A DNA stretch of 64,000 bases from an uncultured Oscillospiraceae bacterium (GTDB lineage Bacteria > Bacillota > Clostridia > Oscillospirales > Ruminococcaceae), in contig CAJJZS010000011.1 in the NCBI GenBank assembly GCA_905197685.1, positions 1-64,000 of the forward strand, read 5' to 3'. The notes beneath the pieces are model-generated. The model did no database searches. It was not told the DNA's origin and saw only the letters and a list, made by a program, of their open reading frames with translations. This document shows positions 51,422 to 59,850 of this stretch, piece after piece. Position 1 is the first letter of the stretch. Each line of letters begins with the position of its first letter. The translations under genes and the position numbers were made by a program.

Positions 51422-52025
51422 TCTTACTCTTTCCTCCTGTCCATTCTTCTTTTCCCATCATTTCCAGCTGCGACCAGCTTTTATCCATACGGTCCAGCTC
51501 GTCAAAACTCTTGTTCAGCTCGTCAAACTCCGAAAAGCAGATGCCCCCTGTCACAAATTCTGCCTCCAGATGCGCCGGCATCAGCGAGACAAACACCTGC
51601 TTTGCCTGATCCAGCGTCATATCGGTGTCTGCCATCTCCCTCGCCGTCACCACAATTTTTCCCTTTCCCGGCTGTTCTTCAATCTCCGCCTTGATTCCCA
51701 ACGCCGCAAGCGAGCGTTCCAACCCTTCTTTGTGAAAATCGTTTGGAGAAATGCTCCGCTTCTTTTTCGCAATCTCCCTGCGTTTTTCTTCCGAAATTTC
51801 GGGATTAACAGGGATCGCAAGCAACCTTTCCCAGCTTTCCAGCCGCTGTCGGCTGCAATCCTCCAAAAACAGGTCGGCATAAATGCTTTGCAGCTCCTGC
51901 TCTGTCTGTTCTAAAACCGAAAGATAGCTTTCCAGTTCGCACTGCACCAGTGTCATTTCCCCTTTTTTCAGGCGATACAGGCGCAGTGACTTCATATCGC
52001 GGTAGATTTGCTCTCTGCTGTTCAT
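51408..52025 (-). CDS. Phage baseplate-distal protein, XkdU/YmfQ (DUF2313)-like
   Basis: 205 residues. LESYLSVLEQTEQELQSIYA, then RLESWERLLAIPVNP, and the C-terminal MPAHLEAEF match the XkdU/YmfQ family, which follows baseplate J in contractile phages. AAAGGAGG precedes the ATG. Ends inside the start of the next gene. Confidence 0.85.
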   Translation of the reverse strand: MNSREQIYRDMKSLRLYRLKKGEMTLVQCELESYLSVLEQTEQELQSIYADLFLEDCSRQRLESWERLLAIPVNPEISEEKRREIAKKKRSISPNDFHKEGLERSLAALGIKAEIEEQPGKGKIVVTAREMADTDMTLDQAKQVFVSLMPAHLEAEFVTGGICFSEFDELNKSFDELDRMDKSWSQLEMMGKEEWTGGKSKIAEQ

Positions 52026-52038
52026 TTTTCCTCCTTTC

Positions 52039-53103
52039 TCAGCGGCTCATTTGGGATGCTGTCAGCTTGGATAAGGTCACAATCTCCCGCTGCGATGGAA
52101 AAATGTCTTCGCTCGGCGCAATAATGCGGCAATTTTCCACCCCCTCGCAGCTCAGCAGTTCCCCGCTGAGCCTTGCGGTGTAAAGCGGCGCGCCAATCTG
52201 TCCCTGACCCAGCAACCGCTCGATTGCCTGCCTGCACACCTTTTCGATATCTTCGTAACCGTACCCGTCCTTCACCGCAATCTGCATCTGAATTTCGGTC
52301 GGTTTTTCTGTCGCCCGTTCCACCGTCAAATCGACATTGATTTCCTTGATTGCGCTGATTTCTTCCTTCATTCTGCGCAGCAGATTTTCATTTACTCCCT
52401 CTCCCCAAACCAAAACCGCTACGCTTCCTGCGCCGTTTACCCTTGGCAGCACCTTTGCCGAACGCACCTCGGGATATTCCATCGCCTTGTGGTAATAAAA
52501 CGCTTCGTTTGTGCCGTTTATCACCATGCGAAAACACGCCGTTAATCTCTCCCGCAGTTCCTCGTCCCCCTCTTCGTCCTCTCCGCCGACAATCGGCTTG
52601 GGGTTATTTACCCGCGCAATTCCTGCGGCGGGCGTCACCATCACAGTCAGCAGCCCTGCGGCAAGGTTTCCCTTTTTTCCGGGTTCGCGGCACTGCACCG
52701 GCGCTAAAACCTTTGTTTCCCCTACTTTCATCACTGCCCGTTCGGTCGTTTCAAAGCGCATCGGATTTTCGCTTTGGTTTGCTGTTGTCAGCACCGTTCC
52801 CGCCGCAATTTCAAGCTCTCCCTGCGCCTGCTCTCGGAAAAATTCTGCCGTTCCCTTTGCGTGCAAAGCGGGCTTGCGGGTAATTCCGCGCTGCATTGCG
52901 TGTTTTTCCAGATATTCCCCGGTTGCGGTCTGCGCAAAGCTCTGCTTTTTCGCTTCGCTTACCTCTCGGTACAGCCTCTCCAACTGCGCTGCCAGGATTT
53001 GAAATCGAATCCCGATGTCCGAAGCGTCCTCCAACCTCATGCCCGTCATACCCTCATAACTTTGCTGCATCTGCTTTAAAAATTCCTGTTCCTTCTGCTC
53101 CAA
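52039..53103 (-). CDS. Baseplate J-like protein (gp47/XkdT family)
   Basis: About 354 residues using the TTG at 53103 preceded by AAAGGAGAG; the in-frame ATG at 53142 lies inside the upstream gene. EREPGKKGNLA-type motif (QCREPGKKGNLAAGLL), then VGGEDEEGDEELRERL and RSAKVLPRVNGAGSVAVLV are characteristic of baseplate J wedges. C-terminus carries the ERLLGQGQIGAPLYTARL segment. The wedge protein attaches sheath to baseplate. Confidence 0.9.
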   Translation of the reverse strand: MEQKEQEFLKQMQQSYEGMTGMRLEDASDIGIRFQILAAQLERLYREVSEAKKQSFAQTATGEYLEKHAMQRGITRKPALHAKGTAEFFREQAQGELEIAAGTVLTTANQSENPMRFETTERAVMKVGETKVLAPVQCREPGKKGNLAAGLLTVMVTPAAGIARVNNPKPIVGGEDEEGDEELRERLTACFRMVINGTNEAFYYHKAMEYPEVRSAKVLPRVNGAGSVAVLVWGEGVNENLLRRMKEEISAIKEINVDLTVERATEKPTEIQMQIAVKDGYGYEDIEKVCRQAIERLLGQGQIGAPLYTARLSGELLSCEGVENCRIIAPSEDIFPSQREIVTLSKLTASQMSR

Positions 53104-53119
53104 TCCTGCTCTCCTTTCC

Positions 53120-53485
53120 TTAAAAATGAAGCCGAACCGCATACTGCGCGCCCTCTTCGCTGTCCTCCCCGAGATAACTCAGCATAATTTCCAGTTCCAT
53201 GCTCCCCTGCGCCCGTTCTGTCTGCCGGACCGCCGTTGCCTGCACCTGTTCTTCCTCCAGCAACGCTTCCTTTGCATATTCTAAGGCAAGCTCTTCGGTT
53301 TGCCGTTTGGGAGCTTTTCCCAGTAAAAACAGGCGGCTGCCCAACTTTGGGTTGGGCGCAAAGCTGCCCTTTGGCACCGATAAACGAATCATCGCCCGCT
53401 GAATTGCCTCCTGCGCCCCGCTGATTGGGATTAAAAATCCCTGTCCGTTTCTTTTATGGTCGCCCTGCGACAATAAGGTATCCAC
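53120..53485 (-). CDS. Baseplate wedge protein, gp25/XkdS-like
   Basis: 121 residues, GTG start with AGGAGGAGGG upstream. GAQEAIQRAMIRLSVPKGSF, then LGSRLFLL, is the short gp25/lysozyme-like (Phage_GPW_gp25 type) pattern. It lies directly before baseplate J as in PBSX and Mu-like tails. Confidence 0.8.
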   Translation of the reverse strand: MDTLLSQGDHKRNGQGFLIPISGAQEAIQRAMIRLSVPKGSFAPNPKLGSRLFLLGKAPKRQTEELALEYAKEALLEEEQVQATAVRQTERAQGSMELEIMLSYLGEDSEEGAQYAVRLHF

Positions 53486-53498
53486 TGCCCTCCTCCTT

Positions 53499-53840
53499 TC
53501 ATCCTATTTCCTTTCCGTTCATCAAAATCCTGCCGTCGTTGCACAGCTTAATGCTTGCCCCACCTGCCGAACACAGCAGCAGCTCCCCCGGCTGCAAGCT
53601 CTGCCCTGCGGGCAGCGTTTGCTGTACCGTTCCGATGCACATTCTCTCCCCGTCAAAGGATACCGTCACCTCCTCTGCGTTGTCGGGCGAGCTTGTATAA
53701 ATCCCGTAGGGCAGACAGCGCAGCACCCTGCGATATTCGCTCTCCCCCACAATGCCCTGCTCCCGTCTTTGGTCGCATCGCAGCCGGATATTGCCTGTTT
53801 GCTGCTTTTTCGCAAATGCTTTTTGCTTTGCAAGCCACAT
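53499..53840 (-). CDS. Baseplate spike-like protein (gpV/Gp45-type, short)
   Basis: 113 residues. YGIYTSSPDNAEEVTVSF and PGELLLCSAGGASIKLCNDG resemble the OB-fold and terminal repeat of small phage spikes. AAAGGAGGG precedes the ATG. Located between the hub and gp25 genes, as expected for the membrane-piercing tip. Confidence 0.7.
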   Translation of the reverse strand: MWLAKQKAFAKKQQTGNIRLRCDQRREQGIVGESEYRRVLRCLPYGIYTSSPDNAEEVTVSFDGERMCIGTVQQTLPAGQSLQPGELLLCSAGGASIKLCNDGRILMNGKEIG

Positions 53841-53854
53841 CTTTTTCCCTCCTT

Positions 53855-54769
53855 TTACTCCAAAACAACCTTGGTTTTGCTCCCGTTTCGGTCAAATTGC
53901 CATTCTCGACTGACAATATTTCCGCTCAGGTTCAGTTCCCCCTGCCGCAGATTTATCTGTTCTCCCAACTCCCACAAAAACAGACCAGATACACAAATTT
54001 CCGTCCGCTTTCTGCCGCGCATCGACTGTATCAGGCGGTACTCTGCGTCCTTTTGCGTCCATTGACGCTGCGAATGGGGAATCACGCACCTGGTTCTGCA
54101 AATTCCCAATTCTTTGGCTTGTTTGTTCTCTATCTCAACGGTGTATTTTCCGTTTGCGTCGCGCAGCAGCGCTTTGGAAATCACCCCGGTCCGGTCGGTA
54201 ATCTCTTTGACAGAATACAGCGGCGTTTGCTGCGGCAGCAGGATTTTTGTTCCCTGCCCCGGCGATAAAAACAAAACCTTCGCTCCGTTTAGGTACGGCG
54301 TTTTTCTCACTGCCATTCGGCAAAATCCCGCAAAGGCTTCCCACTCGCTCACTCCCTTTTCCACACGGTAAAAGGGCAGGCTGCCGCCGCTGTCCAGGCT
54401 GTTTTGAAAACCGTAGGGTCGGATATGCCGGTCAAAGATTTCCTCCAAAGACACCTGTTCATATTCCTGCGGAATCGCTTCGTTGTCCAACAGCAGCGCA
54501 CCGTCCGACCGCGCCCACAAAACCAGATTCTGTCCGTTTTGTTCCCGGCAGATGCTGCGGCGGTCGCAGATTCCGTGGAACATCCGCCTGCTGCCCGATT
54601 TCACCTCAATCTCTGCCGTTTCTTTTCCGATATCCGACGGTTCGCACAAAAACACCGCTTTCAGGCTGTCTGCCGGTGTATCTGCCGAAGTCACCCAAGA
54701 AAAGGAAACGGGATTTTCCTTTTTTTGCCGCTCCCCCTGCGGCGTGTACAGATAAAAACTCAGCTCCAT
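53855..54769 (-). CDS. Tail hub protein, XkdQ/YqbQ (gp27)-like
   Basis: 304 residues. RMFHGICDRRSICREQNGQN, SLEEIFDRHIRPYGF and FCRMAVRKTPYLNG match the XkdQ hub family that joins tail tube to spike. Overlaps the 3' end of the upstream gene by ten bases. Confidence 0.8.
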   Translation of the reverse strand: MELSFYLYTPQGERQKKENPVSFSWVTSADTPADSLKAVFLCEPSDIGKETAEIEVKSGSRRMFHGICDRRSICREQNGQNLVLWARSDGALLLDNEAIPQEYEQVSLEEIFDRHIRPYGFQNSLDSGGSLPFYRVEKGVSEWEAFAGFCRMAVRKTPYLNGAKVLFLSPGQGTKILLPQQTPLYSVKEITDRTGVISKALLRDANGKYTVEIENKQAKELGICRTRCVIPHSQRQWTQKDAEYRLIQSMRGRKRTEICVSGLFLWELGEQINLRQGELNLSGNIVSREWQFDRNGSKTKVVLE

Positions 54770-55122
54770 CTTTCCTGCTCCCTCTGTTCAATAAAACAAA
54801 ACCGATAGCCGATTTCCTCTTTTCCGCCTTTTCCGACCATCTCTAAATTTGCAAACACCGCCTGCATCGGCTCTAAGCCTGCCCCGCTTAGAATACCGCT
54901 TCCGCCCTGCTGCATCAGCCGTTTGAGTTCGGTAAACTGCTTCATTGCGTCCGCGCCGAACAGTTCCCCCTCTCCTTCTATCCGGGTCACGCCCCGCCCC
55001 AGTTCCTGTACCGTTTCCCCAAAACCGTAGCAGCAAAACCGAGCCACCTTCTTTTGATGGGTCACAATCAGTTTTTCGGGATTATGGCGAAAAACATAAT
55101 CCTTAAACCGCAAATTCGTCAA
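54760..55122 (-). CDS. Tail protein resembling the N-terminal part of XkdP (no LysM)
   Basis: 120 residues with a TTG start, GGAGG nine bases upstream inside the previous gene. FCCYGFGETVQELGRGVTRI and GEGELFGADAMKQF recall the conserved core of XkdP-like tail proteins that carry a LysM domain in other phages; here no LysM follows. Likely a short tube-to-hub adaptor. Confidence 0.65.
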   Translation of the reverse strand: MTNLRFKDYVFRHNPEKLIVTHQKKVARFCCYGFGETVQELGRGVTRIEGEGELFGADAMKQFTELKRLMQQGGSGILSGAGLEPMQAVFANLEMVGKGGKEEIGYRFCFIEQREQERWS

Positions 55123-55516
55123 ATTGCCAATCCTCCATTCCCACGCCGTACCGATAGGAGATTCTGCGCACCTCCTGAGAGATGCGCTCCGCCTGTTCCG
55201 AAAGGGGTTCCTGTTGTGTCAAATCGTACCGTTCTTGGCTTTTCTGCTCCGATTTCTCCTCAAGCCGAGGGTTTTGCAACGGGTTTTCCTGTGACGCCGC
55301 TTCTTCCCGATAAACAATCTGCGGCGCTTTGGGCAGCTCTTCCCGCTGTGTTTTCCATCGGCTTTCCCGGCTGTTTTGCCGCTTTTCCTCCGATTCTTCC
55401 CGCTCTGTTTGATTGACAACCCTCTTTATGCGGGTTTCTTTTTCCTGTTTTTCCGTTGGGACACGCTCGGTAAAAAATCGGCTGTTAAAAAACACTTCCC
55501 GATTTCTTTCTGTCAT
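55103..55516 (-). CDS. Glu/Arg/Gln-rich helical protein in the tape-measure position
   Basis: 137 residues from the ATG at 55516, whose ribosome binding site is poor (GGAACAG); the strong GGAGG is 30 bases further up. The frame is open to 55591, overlapping the chaperone gene. Composition is extremely charged (RESRWKTQREELPKAPQIV) with a conserved-looking end, SQEVRRISYRYGVGMEDW. In PBSX-like order a 700-1300-residue tape measure belongs here. This may be a minimal one, or a remnant or scaffold. Confidence 0.65.
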   Translation of the reverse strand: MTERNREVFFNSRFFTERVPTEKQEKETRIKRVVNQTEREESEEKRQNSRESRWKTQREELPKAPQIVYREEAASQENPLQNPRLEEKSEQKSQERYDLTQQEPLSEQAERISQEVRRISYRYGVGMEDWQFDEFAV

Positions 55517-55556
55517 TTTTTCTGTTCCAATTGATTCGATTTCTTTTCTCCTCCTC

Positions 55557-55820
55557 TTATTGCTCAAAATCTTGCTGATACCGCTGCGCAAAGTCTGCGA
55601 TTTCCTGTAAACTTCTCTGTTCTAACACCTGTCGCACACTGTAAAGCGGCGTTTGTTCCTTTTCACTTGCCAAACACAGCAGAGCCGCGTTGTTTGCCAC
55701 CGCCCACAAGCCTTCCTTTTCCTGCGGAGAATTTCCGTACCCTTTCATTCGCAGGTAGTAATATCCTTCCCTTGCCAGCCCCGACAGCCTCAGCTCCTGT
55801 TCGGCGCACAGTTTTTTCAT
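55557..55820 (-). CDS. Tail assembly chaperone-like protein (XkdN position)
   Basis: About 87 residues from the ATG at 55820; AAAGGAGGG is 16 bases away, so the true start may differ. LRLSGLAREGYYYLRMKGYG and LWAVANNAALLCLASE. Lying between tube and tape-measure position, it fits the tail chaperone slot, commonly expressed with a frameshift extension. The downstream ORF overlaps by 34 bases in another frame. Confidence 0.6.
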   Translation of the reverse strand: MKKLCAEQELRLSGLAREGYYYLRMKGYGNSPQEKEGLWAVANNAALLCLASEKEQTPLYSVRQVLEQRSLQEIADFAQRYQQDFEQ

Positions 55821-55843
55821 CTGTTCCGCTGTTTTTCCCTCCT

Positions 55844-56218
55844 TTAAATTACAATTCTTCTGCTTGCCACGATGCTTACCTTTTCCAGTATCGTTTCCCC
55901 TACCGATACCGATTGGGTAATGTCCGCCCACTCACAGCCGGAATAAATCACCTTGCAGTCCGGGCGCACCACCACCAGATGAAAGCCGCTTAACTCATAA
56001 AAATCCACATTCTGCTCCCCAAACAGGCACACCCGGCTCAGTTCAATCCAGTGCTTTACCCGTCCGCCCACCGTTCCCACCGGCTCTTTGCTACCAAACG
56101 CTTCTATGTATCTGCTTTCTCTGGAAGATTTTACCCGATAGCTTTGCGCGGCGGCAACCTTCTGCCCGTTTACTTCGATGTAAATATTCTCGCTGGTCGG
56201 GATGGAAATCAAACTCAT
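55844..56218 (-). CDS. Phage tail tube (core) protein
   Basis: 124 residues. IYIEVNGQKVAAAQSYRVKS opens the XkdM-like tube fold, and the C-terminus SVSVGETILEKVSIVASRRI fits. It polymerises inside the sheath. AAAGGGGGAG precedes the ATG; directly after the sheath gene. Confidence 0.8.
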   Translation of the reverse strand: MSLISIPTSENIYIEVNGQKVAAAQSYRVKSSRESRYIEAFGSKEPVGTVGGRVKHWIELSRVCLFGEQNVDFYELSGFHLVVVRPDCKVIYSGCEWADITQSVSVGETILEKVSIVASRRIVI

Positions 56219-56234
56219 CTTCTCTCCCCCTTTC

Positions 56235-57299
56235 CTATAACGAGATGTGCGCAGTCAGATAAATTCTGCTCAGCACCGAAACCAGACGAAACTCCAGCTC
56301 TACCACGCACACCGAGGGGTCCTGCTCCTGCTCATAAACCACCGGCGGCTCAAACTCGCTGAGGTATCCCGCCTGTTTTTTCTCGTCCAGCACCACCGCT
56401 GCCAAAGATGCCACGCTGTCCGGCGAAAACAAGGTTTTTCCGCCCCGAATCAGCTGCGATAACCGCTCCCGCACCGAACGAATAATGTCATCAATCATCA
56501 GTATGGTATTGATTTGAGTAAAACTGCGGTCCTCTTCCCCGCCGCTGCGCGTTCTTGTGGTCACGCAGCAGATACACTCCGTACCGGAAGTCCCCTCTTC
56601 CAAAACGGTCACACCGCTTTGGATCATCTGCTCAATCTGTTCTTCCTCCAGCTCCTCTGTCCGTTCCAGCAATTTTATTGGGCGGTAGTAAAAGCTGTCA
56701 TCGGGTTTTGCTGCCGCAATCATGCCTGCGATGGCAGCGGCAGTCACAATCGGCAGCTCCTGTGAGAAAAACACACTTTTCCCTTTCTGACAGCACAGCA
56801 CCAGCCGCTCGTTGTTTTCTTCCCGCGCGGTCTGTGCCGCCTCTGCTTTGTCCGTTGCCGCTACGGCAATTCGTTCCCGCTGTTTTTGCGAAGCGTCTGC
56901 CGCCGCTTGTGTTAGCTTCCCGATTATCTCCCTCTCTCCGCTGTCGCACAGCATCACCCCACTTTGTTTTACTGCGCCCAGTTTTGCAAAGGCTGCCGGA
57001 TATTGCTCCGGCTTTGCCTTGCTGCCGTCCGCTGTCAGGGGAACGGCATACAGTTTGCTCACCCCGCTGCCCAACAGAATCGAACACAGGTTGCAGAAGG
57101 TTTCCCCCTCGCCCTGCGGTTCAAAATATTCTTCCAGCTGAGCCTGCGACTGAAGCTGCACCACTTCCCCCACAGGCAGGCTTTTTTGCGGGTTTATCTT
57201 TGCCGCACCGCAGAAAAATGCGCATCCCGCCGCTTTCAATGCAGGTCGTCCGATAATATCGTACCGGGAATATACCCCCGGACGATAGCTTTTGTTCAT
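56235..57299 (-). CDS. Contractile tail sheath protein
   Basis: About 354 residues from the ATG with AAAGGAG upstream; it overlaps the previous gene (ATGA). RPGVYSRYDI at the N-terminus and RSFTQINTILMIDDIIRSVR, then FSPDSVASLAAVVLDEKKQA near the C-terminus match XkdK-type sheaths. Smaller than the usual 430-470. Presence of a sheath proves a contractile tail. Confidence 0.85.
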   Translation of the reverse strand: MNKSYRPGVYSRYDIIGRPALKAAGCAFFCGAAKINPQKSLPVGEVVQLQSQAQLEEYFEPQGEGETFCNLCSILLGSGVSKLYAVPLTADGSKAKPEQYPAAFAKLGAVKQSGVMLCDSGEREIIGKLTQAAADASQKQRERIAVAATDKAEAAQTAREENNERLVLCCQKGKSVFFSQELPIVTAAAIAGMIAAAKPDDSFYYRPIKLLERTEELEEEQIEQMIQSGVTVLEEGTSGTECICCVTTRTRSGGEEDRSFTQINTILMIDDIIRSVRERLSQLIRGGKTLFSPDSVASLAAVVLDEKKQAGYLSEFEPPVVYEQEQDPSVCVVELEFRLVSVLSRIYLTAHISL

Positions 57300-57772
57300 T
57301 GACTTTCTCCTTTCTTTACTACATAAAATTCGCTCGGGCAAATATTTCCCGAATCTTCCTGTTCCTTTCCGATGATAAATTCGCAGCAGATTCTCACCGG
57401 CAGCGCAACCCCTCCGGCAGATTTGTCCCACTGCGCTTCACTGCATTCGATGCACACCGCCGCCAGTTTTTGCGAAAACAAAAGCCGTTGGGCGCAGCTG
57501 TCCCACAGTTTCCAACACTCCTCCCCGCTTTGGCAGCACAGTTTTACCCGAAGCCACAGCTTCACCCGCTTACCTGTCGGAAACTGTCCCTCCCGAACGA
57601 TTCCGGCAAGTCCTGCCGATGCACATTCCGCCTTTTCTATCGTAATAATTGCCGTTTTTTCAAAGGGCAGCGGCTTTGGTTGGGAAGAAAAGGAGGTTCG
57701 CACCTGCAAATCCTGCTGCGCCGCTTTCAGTTCCTGCTCCAACAGGGAGATAACCTTTAAAAAATCGCTCAT
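57296..57772 (-). CDS. Tail terminator/completion-like protein
   Basis: 158 residues. An N-terminal helix (SDFLKVISLLEQELKAAQQD), then a beta-rich domain with several cysteines (KLCCQSGEECWKLWDSCAQ). It sits between connector and sheath genes, where XkdJ-like tail terminators occur. Start overlaps the upstream stop (ATGA). Confidence 0.6.
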   Translation of the reverse strand: MSDFLKVISLLEQELKAAQQDLQVRTSFSSQPKPLPFEKTAIITIEKAECASAGLAGIVREGQFPTGKRVKLWLRVKLCCQSGEECWKLWDSCAQRLLFSQKLAAVCIECSEAQWDKSAGGVALPVRICCEFIIGKEQEDSGNICPSEFYVVKKGESQ

Positions 57773-58113
57773 TGTGCTTCACCGACCTTCACTGCAATTC
57801 CTCTGAGGTATAACGCTTCTCCTTTACAGGTAAAAACCTGCGTTTTCTCTAAATAATATCGTTCCTTTCCGAAATTGCCCGCCGTTTCAAAGCACATTCC
57901 CGCCTTTAAATGAAATCCTGCCTGCTCTGCGGTAATCAGCAGCCACCTGCGCTGTTCCTCTCTGCCCGCTTCCTGCGCTGCGCTCTGCGCCCCTTTTGAC
58001 AAAACGGGGTTGAGGTATCCCTTACAGCGTTCGGTCTTTTCGTCCTTCAAAAAGGTGATTGTCCGGGCAAACGGCGCGATTGCCCGTCTGATTTGCTCCC
58101 TTAACAGCGCCAT
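57769..58113 (-). CDS. Head-tail adaptor-like protein
   Basis: 114 residues. FARTITFLKDEKTERCKGYL and RRWLLITAEQAGFHLKAGMC; position and length fit a head-closure or minor capsid adaptor (XkdI slot). Ribosome binding site GGGGGG. Overlaps its neighbours at both ends. Confidence 0.6.
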   Translation of the reverse strand: MALLREQIRRAIAPFARTITFLKDEKTERCKGYLNPVLSKGAQSAAQEAGREEQRRWLLITAEQAGFHLKAGMCFETAGNFGKERYYLEKTQVFTCKGEALYLRGIAVKVGEAQ

Positions 58114-58442
58114 TGTACCCCCCTCACCGATACGCCCTGCGTATCCAATAAATCCGCAATCAGCTCGTTTTCCGACGGGGAGTCCGCCCCTTTATCGGAA
58201 AACGAAATTTCTCCCACCTTCACCGATTGATACTCCCCCTGCATTTTTCGCAGTTGGCGCGCGCTCATCATGGCGTTGGCTGTTACTAACCTCCTGCGGT
58301 TTTGTTCGATGCAAACTCCCGGGCGCAGCCGACTGTTCAGCCGCTCCCAACAGCTTAGCACCATCTCCCGGTACGGTTCCCCTTCTTCCTCGCTTAATCC
58401 GCTCAATCGAAGAAAAGCCTCCATCAGTTCCTGCTCGCTCAT
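58101..58442 (-). CDS. Head-tail connector-like protein
   Basis: 113 residues from the ATG with AGGAGG upstream. Mostly helical: EQELMEAFLRLSGLSEEEGE and YREMVLSCWERLNSRL, the pattern of short gp6/DNA-packaging connectors after the capsid gene. Confidence 0.6.
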   Translation of the reverse strand: MSEQELMEAFLRLSGLSEEEGEPYREMVLSCWERLNSRLRPGVCIEQNRRRLVTANAMMSARQLRKMQGEYQSVKVGEISFSDKGADSPSENELIADLLDTQGVSVRGVQWRC

Positions 58443-58459
58443 CTTTTCCTCCTGCGCCT

Positions 58460-59470
58460 TTACTTTGTTAAAATCTTTACCGCATCCGGAAAAATTTTGG
58501 AAAATCCCGCAATCGCAGTCACCGCCGCGCGTTCGGTCTGACATTCAATCAGCTTGTCATATTCCACACGGATTCCGCCCGCGCTCACCATCTCCAGCGC
58601 ATATCTGCTGTCCAAACCGATAATGCTGCCCTGCGGCGCTGCCGGACACACAAACAGCTTTGCCCCAAGCGGGGTGGAAAGGCTTCCTGTCGCCTGGAAG
58701 TTTAACCCTGTTTCCGGATTTTGCAGCTCGGGAATTTGCAGCATTTTCAGCATCATATCGGGGGAAGCGAGCATCACATTCATGCGGTACTCTCCAAAGC
58801 TTGCCCACAGATGCAGTAAATCCTGGTAGCTTAACTTGTCCGCTTCGTTAAGCGGAACCTTCTGCGCCGGATTGTTGTTGCCGTCGCCGTTCACCAGCAC
58901 TTCCACCGCGTCCTCCAACTGCGCCTTTGCAATACAGGAGCCAATCTGCTTTAAGGCAACCGAGAATAAATCCAGTTTCTGGAATTTAATTGCCTCGTAA
59001 GAAGCAACCATCATTCTTCCCCGTTTTCTCAGACGCACCAAATGGTCTTTCAGGCGAATGGTGGTTTCGGGGATAAAGCCGCCCTCCTCCACAATGGCGG
59101 GGCTTTGGTCTTTCGGGTCGGTGTCTGCCGCAATTGCGCGGTAATCCATTCCCTCAATCATGGTGTGCGCCGCGCAGATTTCCTCTAAGATTCCGTTTTC
59201 CTCTACGCCCTGTTTCACCGCTCTGCTGACATACTCGGGGAACAGCGCCGCGCTGTCGGTGGTTGCAAAAAACTTTTGCAGGCGGTCGCTGTCCTTGCCG
59301 GACACCTTGATGTCAAATCGCTTGAGCTGACGCTGAAAGGCGTCATACTGCGCAAGCTCGGTGCCCCTGTACTGCTCGGACGGGTCCAATCGCTCCAGAC
59401 TTTTGGAAAATCCGTCCTCTGTCTTGTAAAAATCTTTGGAAATCGAAATGGTTTCGTAGTTGTATTTCAT
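58460..59470 (-). CDS. Major capsid protein, HK97 fold
   Basis: About 336 residues from the ATG with AAAGGAG upstream (another ATG at 59491 precedes that site). FPEYVSRAVKQGVEENGILE, IRLKDHLVRLRKRGRMMVAS and the C-terminal ERAAVTAIAGFSKIFPDAV fit HK97-type capsids of PBSX-like phages. Forms the DNA-containing shell. Confidence 0.85.
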   Translation of the reverse strand: MKYNYETISISKDFYKTEDGFSKSLERLDPSEQYRGTELAQYDAFQRQLKRFDIKVSGKDSDRLQKFFATTDSAALFPEYVSRAVKQGVEENGILEEICAAHTMIEGMDYRAIAADTDPKDQSPAIVEEGGFIPETTIRLKDHLVRLRKRGRMMVASYEAIKFQKLDLFSVALKQIGSCIAKAQLEDAVEVLVNGDGNNNPAQKVPLNEADKLSYQDLLHLWASFGEYRMNVMLASPDMMLKMLQIPELQNPETGLNFQATGSLSTPLGAKLFVCPAAPQGSIIGLDSRYALEMVSAGGIRVEYDKLIECQTERAAVTAIAGFSKIFPDAVKILTK

Positions 59471-59497
59471 CTTTTTCTTCTCCTTTTGCAATCAATC

Positions 59498-59839
59498 TTA
59501 AAATAAAATGCCGATGTTTTTTGCCGCGCTGTCCACCTCGGTCACCAGCACCTCTCTGCCGCCGCTTCCCTTTACCGCGTCCGCGTTGCTGTCCGCCAAA
59601 AAGGATTCGTATCCGACCTTCGGCGCTTCGCCCGAATAATGTACCACCGCAAAACCTCCGGTCTGTATCAGCGCATATTCTCCCCTCACCGAGTGTACAA
59701 TGCCCATAAACTTTCCTTCGGTCGCTTTTTTCACCGTGTTGTTTTGGCTCATCGCAACCAAATCTCCTGCCGCTGCGCCTTTTTCGCACCGCATGGTAAT
59801 GTAGTTGCTCTGATAACCCTGTAAGCTGATGTTTTTCAT
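59498..59839 (-). CDS. Capsid decoration/cement-like protein
   Basis: 113 residues, rich in Gly and Val. MRCEKGAAAGDLVAMSQNNT, then FMGIVHSVRGEYALIQTGG, resembles DUF2190-type capsid cement. Located between protease and capsid genes as usual. AAGGAGGAG precedes the ATG. Confidence 0.7.
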   Translation of the reverse strand: MKNISLQGYQSNYITMRCEKGAAAGDLVAMSQNNTVKKATEGKFMGIVHSVRGEYALIQTGGFAVVHYSGEAPKVGYESFLADSNADAVKGSGGREVLVTEVDSAAKNIGILF

Positions 59840-59850
59840 TTGTCTCCTCC

